A program made the translations under genes and the position numbers. This document shows, in pieces, positions 34,163-40,115 of a DNA stretch of 40,115 nucleotides (positions are counted from its first letter, which is position 1; each line of letters begins with the position of its first letter). The DNA is from Flavobacteriales bacterium. Lineage in GTDB: Bacteria; Bacteroidota; Bacteroidia; Flavobacteriales; Flavobacteriaceae. The DNA lies in NCBI GenBank assembly GCA_004214175.1, contig SGZH01000007.1, positions 1 to 40,115 on the forward strand, read 5' to 3'. The notes under the pieces were generated by a model. That model worked only from the letters and a program-made list of their open reading frames with translations. It was not told where the DNA came from and made no database searches.

Positions 34163-34699
34163 ATGCCCAAAAAAATAGTTATTACCGGTGGTCCTGGATC
34201 TGGAAAAACTTCTCTAATTTTATTTTTAGAAGAAAATGGATACCAATGCCAAAATGAAATTTCAAGACAAGTAACACTAGAAGCACAAAAAAAGGGAATT
34301 GATCAACTATTTTTATCAGATCCTGTTTTATTTAGTCAGCATTTATTGGAGGGTCGTTTAAAACAATATCAAGAAGTAGGTCATTTTAAAAAAACAATAC
34401 TGTTTTACGATCGTGGTTTGCCTGATATTACAGCATATATGGATTTTACAAATGTATCGTATCCCGAAAGTTTTCATACTACTTGTAATAAACATCGCTA
34501 TGATACCGTTTTTATCTTACCGCCGTGGAAAGATATTTATACTCAAGACAATGAACGATATGAAACGTATGAAGAAGCTGAAAAAATTCATAAATTTCTA
34601 ACTCAAAGTTATCGAAAATATGGATACGAAGTCATTGAGGTTCCTTTTGGAACTTTAAAAGAACGAATGAAATTTATTATAACTCATTTAGAACTTTAA
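34163..34699 (+). CDS. P-loop ATPase/kinase-like protein (AAA_28, NadR-like)
   Basis: This 178-residue protein has a P-loop GGPGSGKTS at residues 8-16. The later FYDRGLPDITAYMDF segment (about 87-101) holds the DRGxxD motif of the NadR-kinase-like AAA_28 family. The ERYETYEEAEKIHKFLTQSY stretch near 132-151 is the lid-like region. It is likely to phosphorylate or bind a small nucleotide-like molecule; the substrate is unknown. The RecQ gene starts 3 bases after its stop, suggesting one operon with recQ and fmt. Confidence 0.8.
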   Translation: MPKKIVITGGPGSGKTSLILFLEENGYQCQNEISRQVTLEAQKKGIDQLFLSDPVLFSQHLLEGRLKQYQEVGHFKKTILFYDRGLPDITAYMDFTNVSYPESFHTTCNKHRYDTVFILPPWKDIYTQDNERYETYEEAEKIHKFLTQSYRKYGYEVIEVPFGTLKERMKFIITHLEL

Positions 34700-34702
34700 T
34701 TA

Positions 34703-36601
34703 TTGAAAAACCCGCATCAAATACTTAAAGACCATTGGGGGTACTCACAATTTCTTCCAAAACAGGAAGAAATTATAGCTACTATTTTAAACGACAGAGA
34801 TACCATTAGTTTGCTACCAACAGGTGGAGGAAAATCGGTTTGTTTTCAGATTCCAGCTCTTGCAAAAGAAGGAATTTGTATTGTTGTTTCGCCACTGGTT
34901 GCATTGATGGAAGATCAAGTGTCTAATTTAAAAACCAAGGGAATTAGAGCCTTGAGTATTCCCGGAGGAATCTCTTTTCAAAATTTAAATATACTATTGG
35001 ACAATGCGCTTTATGGAAATTATAAGTTTTTATATTTATCTCCAGAACGGTTAAACCAAGAATTAGTCCAAAATTACATTAAGCAAATGGATGTCAATCT
35101 TTTTGCAATCGATGAGGCTCATTGTATATCTCAATGGGGAAATGACTTTAGACCCTCTTATAAAAATTGCAATATTCTTAGAAAGTTCCACCCATTAGTT
35201 CCCATGGTTGCTTTAACTGCAACAGCAACTCCAGAGGTAGTTTCCGATATGGTTGTGCAGTTAAAATTAGAAAATCCAGCCATTATAAAAACTTCTTTTA
35301 TTCGTAAAAACCTAGCTTATAAAGTACTATACCAAGAGGATAAAATCTATAAAATTGAACAACTTCTTAAAAACAATGAGTGCTCCTCCATCGTCTATGT
35401 GCGTAGTCGTAAAAAAACCGTTGAGATAAGTAATCAACTCAACAGTTTAAAAATTAAAAGTCACTTTTTTCATGGTGGAATTAGTTCAGAGGATAAAAAA
35501 ATTAGATTGAACGATTGGCTTCAAGGTAAAATAACAGTTATGGTTGCCACGAATGCTTTTGGAATGGGGATTGATCATCCAAAAGTTCGGTATGTTTTTC
35601 ATACCCAACTACCTGAAAGTATCGAAAGTTATTTTCAAGAAGCAGGAAGAGCTGGAAGAGACGGTAACTTTTCTTCTGCAATGATACTTTATAACGATTA
35701 TGATAAAATCTTAATTAAAAAACAATTTTTAGATTCTAGACCAAATACCGATCAAATAAAAGGCTTATATCGTTCTTTGTGTAATTTTTTCCAAATACCC
35801 TATGGAGAAGGCGAGTTTTCAAGTCATAGTTTTAATTACTTAGAATTTTGTAAACATTACCATCTAAATACCCTGACTACCTATAACGGTCTCACTGCTC
35901 TAGAACGATTGGGAGTCATTCAGCTTTCTAAGCAGTTTGGAAGGAAATCTATTCTAAAATTTGAAATGAGTTCTGAAAAACTCATTAAGTATTTAGACCA
36001 ACACCCATCGATTGCAATTATTGGTAAAACTATTTTAAGAATGTACGGGGGAATTTTTGAAACCCCTACACCGGTTCGAATTGAATCAATTGCTTCCAAA
36101 ACAGGGCTATCGGTAAACACCATTATAAAAGCGCTTGAAAAGATGAAGAAAGAAGGAGTTTTGGAATTAAAGTTATTTCATACGGACGCCACCATTACTT
36201 TTATAGTTCCAAGAGAGGATAAAAAAACAATTAATCGTGTTTCCAAGCAATTGTTAGCTTTAAATCATAAAAAAGAAAATGAAGTAAAATCAGTTTTAGA
36301 ATTTGTTACGAATGACACTACCTGCAAAAGTGTCCAACTGCTTAAGTATTTTGGAGAACTAGGAGCTGAAAACTGCGGAATTTGCTCTGTGTGCGCTCCC
36401 CAAGAGAAAATTCCAAGTAAAGCGGAGCTAACAATTATTGCAGAGAAAATAGTATATCTTCTTGAAGAAAAAGAAATGACTTCCAGATTCATGACAGAAA
36501 AACTTACTTTTACGGAATCAAAAGTGGTTTTCGTACTCAGAAAGTTAATGGACTCTGGTACGGTAAAAATAAACACCAAAAATGAATATTATCTAAATTG
36601 A
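34703..36601 (+). CDS. recQ: RecQ-family ATP-dependent DNA helicase
   Basis: This 632-residue protein is a superfamily 2 helicase of the RecQ type, unwinding DNA 3'-5' in repair and recombination. Walker A is LPTGGGKS with Lys44 and the DEAH box is at 137-140, followed by the RecQ aromatic loop region (CISQWGNDFRP). The zinc motif is Cys541-x16-Cys558-x2-Cys561-x2-Cys564, the same spacing as in E. coli RecQ, but it lies about 160 residues further along; the extra stretch contains a winged-helix-like segment (about 465-505). A short helical tail replaces HRDC. Translation starts at the TTG at 34703: the stop of the upstream gene is one codon away and no ATG is available. The stop overlaps the fmt ATG by one base. 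Confidence 0.92.
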   Translation: MKNPHQILKDHWGYSQFLPKQEEIIATILNDRDTISLLPTGGGKSVCFQIPALAKEGICIVVSPLVALMEDQVSNLKTKGIRALSIPGGISFQNLNILLDNALYGNYKFLYLSPERLNQELVQNYIKQMDVNLFAIDEAHCISQWGNDFRPSYKNCNILRKFHPLVPMVALTATATPEVVSDMVVQLKLENPAIIKTSFIRKNLAYKVLYQEDKIYKIEQLLKNNECSSIVYVRSRKKTVEISNQLNSLKIKSHFFHGGISSEDKKIRLNDWLQGKITVMVATNAFGMGIDHPKVRYVFHTQLPESIESYFQEAGRAGRDGNFSSAMILYNDYDKILIKKQFLDSRPNTDQIKGLYRSLCNFFQIPYGEGEFSSHSFNYLEFCKHYHLNTLTTYNGLTALERLGVIQLSKQFGRKSILKFEMSSEKLIKYLDQHPSIAIIGKTILRMYGGIFETPTPVRIESIASKTGLSVNTIIKALEKMKKEGVLELKLFHTDATITFIVPREDKKTINRVSKQLLALNHKKENEVKSVLEFVTNDTTCKSVQLLKYFGELGAENCGICSVCAPQEKIPSKAELTIIAEKIVYLLEEKEMTSRFMTEKLTFTESKVVFVLRKLMDSGTVKINTKNEYYLN

Positions 36602-37548
36602 TGAGAGATTTGAGAATTGTTTTCATGGGTACCCCCGGCTTTGCCGTTGGTGTACTTCAAAAGTTAGTAGAAAGTGGTTGCCAAGTTGTAGGAGTCGTTA
36701 CCGCCCCCGATAAACCAGCAGGACGAGGGAGAAAAATAACATCATCAGCGGTCAAAGAATATGCCTTATCAAAAGGTTTAACTCTCTTACAACCCATTAA
36801 TTTAAAAGAAGATTTCTTTTTAGAGCAATTAAAAAATTTAAATGCTAATCTTCAAATCGTAGTAGCCTTTAGAATGCTCCCAAAATTAGTTTGGGATTTA
36901 CCAAGCTATGGTACTTTTAATTTACATGCTTCGCTATTACCGCAGTACAGAGGAGCTGCCCCTATTAATTGGGCCATTATCAATCGTGAGAAAAAGACCG
37001 GTGTCAGCACTTTTTTTATTGATGATGCCATCGATACTGGAAAAATAATTTTAAAAGAAGAAGTTTCTATTCCTCCCAGAGCTACGTTTGGAAGTCTACA
37101 CAATACCTTAATGGATATTGGAGCTGATCTAGTCCTTAAAACAGTTGATCTCATAAAAAATAAAAAGGAAGCACCCATACAACAAAGTAATAGCCAAATT
37201 TTAAAAACAGCTCCCAAATTAAATAAAAACAATACCAGAATCGATTGGTCTAGCAGTGTTGAAAATATCGATGCTTTTATTCGAGGTCTTAATCCCTACC
37301 CTGCAGCATGGTCACAACTCATTAACCATGACGAAATTGTAACAATTAAAATATACCAATGCGATTTTAAAATTGAAAACCATTCATATCCTTTGGGACA
37401 AATCATAGCAACCAAAAATGAATTAAAAGTAGCTGCCAAAAATGGACTGTTGTCTATTTATGAGATACAGCTACCCGGTAAGCGAAAAATGGATATTAAA
37501 TCGCTTTTACATGGCTATGTTTTTGATGAAAATTCAAAAATGATGTAA
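36601..37548 (+). CDS. fmt: Methionyl-tRNA formyltransferase
   Basis: This 315-residue protein formylates initiator Met-tRNA using 10-formyl-tetrahydrofolate. The N-terminal Rossmann-like domain opens with RIVFMGTPGFAVGVL. The catalytic residues are in place: Asn107 and His109 in FNLHASLLPQYRGAAP and Asp145 in DDAIDTGKII. The C-terminal tRNA-binding domain begins near residue 205 (WSSSVENIDAFIRGLNPYPA). The length is normal. I chose the ATG at 36601, which overlaps the TGA of recQ (TGATG); a TTG immediately before it would add one residue. Confidence 0.95.
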   Translation: MRDLRIVFMGTPGFAVGVLQKLVESGCQVVGVVTAPDKPAGRGRKITSSAVKEYALSKGLTLLQPINLKEDFFLEQLKNLNANLQIVVAFRMLPKLVWDLPSYGTFNLHASLLPQYRGAAPINWAIINREKKTGVSTFFIDDAIDTGKIILKEEVSIPPRATFGSLHNTLMDIGADLVLKTVDLIKNKKEAPIQQSNSQILKTAPKLNKNNTRIDWSSSVENIDAFIRGLNPYPAAWSQLINHDEIVTIKIYQCDFKIENHSYPLGQIIATKNELKVAAKNGLLSIYEIQLPGKRKMDIKSLLHGYVFDENSKMM

Positions 37549-37651
37549 AGCCTTATGATCATTGAACTTACAAAAATTGTACAAATACACTTTACTTTAT
37601 TAACAAAGTACTAAAGTTATCAACAAAAAACGCTATTTAGTACGTCATTAC

Positions 37652-37681
37652 TTGTGTGAACCGATAATCCCGTTAATTTTG
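37652..37681 (+). promoter_or_regulatory. Strong Bacteroidota promoter of the HU gene
   Basis: TTG (37652-37654) and TAATTTTG (37674-37681) are 19 bases apart, an excellent match to TTG / TAnnTTTG. The leader of about 40 bases is nearly all A and T with no Shine-Dalgarno, as expected for highly expressed genes in this phylum. Confidence 0.75.
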
Positions 37682-37728
37682 TATGACAATATAATTAAAG
37701 TTTAATCAATAATTTAATTTTACAACTT

Positions 37729-38001
37729 ATGAACAAATCAGATTTAATCGACGCAATGGCAGAAAGTGCTGGAATTACAAAAGCAGCAGCTAAAAAAGCA
37801 TTAGAGAGTATGCTAAGCGAAGTAGGAGGATCATTAAAGAAAGGAAATAGAGTTTCTTTAGTAGGTTTTGGTTCTTGGTCAGTTACTAGAAGAGCTGCAA
37901 GAGATGGAAGAAACCCGCAAACTGGAGCAACTATTAAAATTGCTGCAAAAAATGTAGTAAAATTTAAAGCAGGATCAGATTTAAGCAGTAGCGTAAACTA
38001 G
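37729..38001 (+). CDS. HU family DNA-binding protein
   Basis: This 90-residue protein is a standard HU histone-like protein. The N-terminal helices start MNKSDLIDAMAESAGITKAA. Then come the GNRVSLVGFGSW turn (about residues 40-51) and the DNA-inserting arm RRAARDGRNPQTGATIKIAA (about 54-73). It bends and compacts DNA as a dimer. It is a single-gene unit with its own strong promoter and terminator, consistent with very high expression. Flavobacteria usually carry more than one HU gene. Confidence 0.95.
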   Translation: MNKSDLIDAMAESAGITKAAAKKALESMLSEVGGSLKKGNRVSLVGFGSWSVTRRAARDGRNPQTGATIKIAAKNVVKFKAGSDLSSSVN

Positions 38002-38019
38002 ATTTATCTTTATTATTTA

Positions 38020-38058
38020 AATAATCCCCTTTTCCTACTGGAAATGGGGATTATTTTT
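38020..38058 (+). terminator. HU gene terminator
   Basis: AATAATCCCC (38020-38029) pairs with GGGGATTATT (38046-38055), with an inner TTTCC/GGAAA pairing and a TACT loop, then a run of Ts. It is the most stable-looking intrinsic terminator in the window. Confidence 0.9.
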
Positions 38059-38139
38059 TGGTCTTTAGTTTATGGAACTATCTAATTAACTTGCATTTTT
38101 TAAAATTAATACTTAGATTTAGTTATTAAATAAACAACT

Positions 38140-38700
38140 ATGACCTCTTTAAAGCCTGTTAAAGGATACTTATTAGTTGCTGAACCTTCTATTATTGGAG
38201 ATATCTCCTTTAATAGATCAGTGGTATTATTGGCAGAATATAATGAAAATGGCTCCGTAGGTTTTATTTTAAACAAACCCTTGCCCTATAATATCAAAGA
38301 TTTTATTCCTGAAATAAATTCTAGCATGCCTGTTTACAATGGAGGTCCTGTAGAACAAAACAATTTGTATTTTATTCATAAAATACCTGAACTAATTCCC
38401 AACAGCATCGAAATTTCAAATGGAATTTATTGGGGTGGTGACTTTAAAGAAATTACCAGCCTGCTTCAAGAAGACCAAATTAAGAATTCTGAAATACGCT
38501 TTTTCTTAGGCTACTCTGGTTGGAGTAATCAGCAATTAGAACAAGAACTGGAGGTAAATAGTTGGGTAGTAAGCCCAAACACCTATAAAAATAAAATTTT
38601 AGGTGAGACTGATGCATCCTTTTGGAAAGAAAAAATGATTGAATTTGGTGGTGATTACCTAATTTGGTCCAATGCCCCAGAACATCCTTCTTATAACTAG
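38140..38700 (+). CDS. YqgE/AlgH family protein
   Basis: This 186-residue protein is a complete YqgE/AlgH member (DUF179). It has the typical start KPVKGYLLVAEPSIIGDISF followed by NRSVVLLAEYNENGSVGFIL, the YNGGPVEQNNLYFIH segment (about residues 65-79) and GGDFKEITSLL / RFFLGYSGWSNQQLEQEL (about 105-145). The family is widespread; AlgH was named from alginate regulation in Pseudomonas but the biochemical role is unknown. It is cytoplasmic. Its stop shares the palindromic CTAG at 38697-38700 with the stop of the convergent aminotransferase gene. Confidence 0.9.
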   Translation: MTSLKPVKGYLLVAEPSIIGDISFNRSVVLLAEYNENGSVGFILNKPLPYNIKDFIPEINSSMPVYNGGPVEQNNLYFIHKIPELIPNSIEISNGIYWGGDFKEITSLLQEDQIKNSEIRFFLGYSGWSNQQLEQELEVNSWVVSPNTYKNKILGETDASFWKEKMIEFGGDYLIWSNAPEHPSYN

Positions 38701-39545
38701 GAAGCCAAACGAACTTTTACATTCAATTTTTGAAGTAACACTCGAGCTACCTCATTTTTATAAACCTTTTTACGATAATTACTTATAGGTTGAATCCCAA
38801 TCATAACGTTAGTGATAAATAATTCGTCCGCTTTTTGAAGATCAAATGAAGAGATCGATTTTTCTTCTAACGTATATTCTTGAAGGGTTTTGCAAATTTC
38901 AATGAGTTGTTTTCTAATAATACCTCGAAGACATCCATCACTTGTTGGAGGGGTAATAATAGTGGTTCCTTTCACTAAAAATAAATTGCCTTGAAGTGCT
39001 TCGACTACCATCTTTTTATCGTTTAATAACAAACAATTTTGATAGCCATTTTCGGTTGCATAAATACTTCCCAATACATTAATTATTTTAGTATTGGACT
39101 TCAGTGTCGCTAATAAATTAGCATAGATATAGTGATCTTTAAAAAGTTCGACTTCATAGCGATCTTCATTAAAAGTGTAAAAGGGATCTCCTATGGCCTC
39201 AAGCTCAATAAAATAGTCCACCTCATGATTGGTAGGATTGTACTTCCCTCCTTCTTTTCGGTTTACATATAGTTTGATTCTTAAGGAGTGCTTATCAAAA
39301 TGTGCAGCTCGAATCGTTTTTTTTATTTCATCTTCCAAAAATTCCATCGAAAAATGCATGGGAATCTCCATTCGAAGTATGCGCATGGAAGCCATTAGTC
39401 TAAAGTAATGATCTTCCCAAAAAAAGAGTTGTCCATTGACCCCTTTTATAGTTTCAAAAACTGCATCACCATACAATAAACCTCTATTTCTTATGGACAG
39501 CTTGGCTGTTTCCTCACTATATAATGTTCCATTTAAATTAATCAT
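38697..39545 (-). CDS. Class IV aminotransferase (BCAT / aminodeoxychorismate lyase-like)
   Basis: This 282-residue protein is a fold-type IV PLP enzyme. It starts MINLNGTLYSEETAKLSIRN with RGLLYGDAVFETIK (about residues 21-34). The probable Schiff-base lysine is Lys149 in ATLKSNTKI, and the cofactor-binding glutamate is Glu182 in VVEALQGNLFLV. Whether it aminates branched-chain keto acids, acts as a D-amino acid transaminase, or releases 4-aminobenzoate from aminodeoxychorismate cannot be decided from sequence alone; its length and opening resemble the flavobacterial group labelled aminodeoxychorismate lyase or BCAT-like. A hairpin lies directly before its ATG. Confidence 0.85.
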   Translation of the reverse strand: MINLNGTLYSEETAKLSIRNRGLLYGDAVFETIKGVNGQLFFWEDHYFRLMASMRILRMEIPMHFSMEFLEDEIKKTIRAAHFDKHSLRIKLYVNRKEGGKYNPTNHEVDYFIELEAIGDPFYTFNEDRYEVELFKDHYIYANLLATLKSNTKIINVLGSIYATENGYQNCLLLNDKKMVVEALQGNLFLVKGTTIITPPTSDGCLRGIIRKQLIEICKTLQEYTLEEKSISSFDLQKADELFITNVMIGIQPISNYRKKVYKNEVARVLLQKLNVKVRLAS

Positions 39546-39551
39546 AAAAAA

Positions 39552-39583
39552 ACCGTCTTTTTATTGAAGACGGTGCAAATATA
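39552..39583 (-). promoter_or_regulatory. Hairpin overlapping terminator and 5' leader, with a -7 element, before the aminotransferase gene
   Basis: On the minus strand a TATATTTG -7 element (39583-39576) is followed by a perfect 8-bp hairpin, ACCGTCTT with AAGACGGT (39574-39567 and 39559-39552), then seven Ts that run into the ATG at 39545. The hairpin looks like the terminator of the START-like gene and at the same time forms almost the whole 5' leader of the aminotransferase gene. No -33 TTG is seen. Confidence 0.6.
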
Positions 39584-39601
39584 AATACTATTAAACAGTT
39601 C

Positions 39602-39988
39602 TTAAACAGAACCCAGTAATTGTTTTAATTCTGAAATCATATTTTCCCATAGCATTTTACCCTCCTCTATTTCATCATCTTCTGCAAAATCGGTCACCAT
39701 AATAGAAACGTCTTTGGTAATGGCATCTACTTGAATTCGCATTTCAAAATAATAATCAGTGTCTTCATCATCGACCCACTGAAAACGAATGGATTGTCCT
39801 TTGTTTTTTGAAACCAATTTGGCTTTTTCTTCAGAGCCTTCCCAGATAAAAGTAAAAAACTCTCCGCGTGAGTTCACATTGTCGGCATACCATTCTTGCA
39901 TCCCAGAAGGCGTCGATATGTATTGAAATAAAAGTGAGGGGGACGCATGAATTGGAAATTCCATTTCATATTTTATTTTATCACTCAT
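39602..39988 (-). CDS. START-like domain protein (SRPBCC fold)
   Basis: This 128-residue protein matches the small START-like family related to AHSA1, with YEMEFPIHASPSLLFQYIST at the start, PSGMQEWYADNV near residues 27-38, a FTFIWEGSEEKAKLVS strand pair and a final long helix (about 105-127). The fold forms a cavity for a hydrophobic ligand, but the function in Bacteroidota is unknown. It is soluble and cytoplasmic. It ends 18 bases before the -7 element of the downstream aminotransferase gene. Upstream of it, the remaining bases to the end of the window (39989-40115) are A+T-rich and show nothing I can identify. Confidence 0.82.
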   Translation of the reverse strand: MSDKIKYEMEFPIHASPSLLFQYISTPSGMQEWYADNVNSRGEFFTFIWEGSEEKAKLVSKNKGQSIRFQWVDDEDTDYYFEMRIQVDAITKDVSIMVTDFAEDDEIEEGKMLWENMISELKQLLGSV

Positions 39989-40115
39989 AGGGTACTAGTT
40001 TGTAAAGCCCAATATATATATTAATTAATAACTGGGAAAGAAAGTTAGAATAAATGTTTGAAAGATCCTTAAATTAAATCAATATAAATATTGCAAAAAT
40101 TTATAGGAATGTTTG

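Noticed and set aside
1-40115. Search for a defence system, mobile element, CRISPR array, tRNA or biosynthetic cluster
   Set aside because: No transposase, integrase, repeat-spacer array, tRNA cloverleaf or toxin-antitoxin pair is visible; gene content is core metabolism, repair and envelope functions.

Overview
The window is an AT-rich chromosomal segment of a member of the Flavobacteriaceae (phylum Bacteroidota). The evidence is the set of families present (DUF5916, TIGR02757, BatA-domain, DUF4290, DUF4834, DUF2911, START-like and YfhO proteins), Bacteroidota-type promoters (TTG / TAnnTTTG), start regions without Shine-Dalgarno sequences, and the resemblance of many proteins to flavobacterial orthologues. 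It looks like ordinary core genome: I see no rRNA, tRNA, CRISPR array, insertion sequence, phage gene or defence island, and base composition looks even throughout.

Layout. 1-2346: the 3' end of a DUF5916 outer-membrane protein, a LolD-like ABC ATPase and a TIGR02757 protein. 2501-6671: a tightly coupled four-gene operon (BatA-domain membrane protein, degenerate dihydroorotase, small membrane protein, serine esterase). 6673-9943: a coiled-coil membrane-anchored protein, a metallo-beta-lactamase-fold hydrolase, a large soluble protein of unknown function and the peroxiredoxin Bcp. 9972-14486: endonuclease III without its iron-sulfur cysteines, a 50-residue conserved small protein behind an ECF sigma factor, and UvrA. 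14487-15797: a non-coding stretch with two sigma-54-type (-24/-12) promoters and a strong hairpin, leading into a secreted Tyr/Arg/Asn-rich protein. 15855-19935 (minus): DUF4834 - YfhO - glycosyltransferase, probably cell-surface glycan synthesis. 20035-22574: outer-membrane-like protein, GNAT-like protein and cupin lipoprotein as one operon. 22575-24997 (minus): two PLP enzymes that together could make the capnine backbone of sulfonolipids. 25061-28600: S9 peptidase, YbaB/EbfC and a threonine aldolase. 28852-29959: prfB with the programmed +1 frameshift. 30025-34083: DUF2911, a coiled-coil membrane protein, MurA with Asp at the usual Cys position, DUF4290 and DUF493. 34163-38700: NadR-like ATPase - RecQ - Fmt, then HU and YqgE/AlgH. 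38697-39988 (minus): a class IV aminotransferase and a START-like protein. The last ~125 bases hold nothing I can identify.

The most interesting signals are regulatory or concern enzyme variants rather than a new gene cassette: the sigma-54 promoter pair with a candidate small RNA at 14593-14820, the candidate sulfonolipid gene pair, the prfB frameshift site that keeps a strong internal Shine-Dalgarno in a phylum whose ribosomes largely ignore it, the dihydroorotase pseudoenzyme, MurA with Asp121, and the cysteine-free endonuclease III. All functional statements come from reading the sequence and recalling families; no database search was run.
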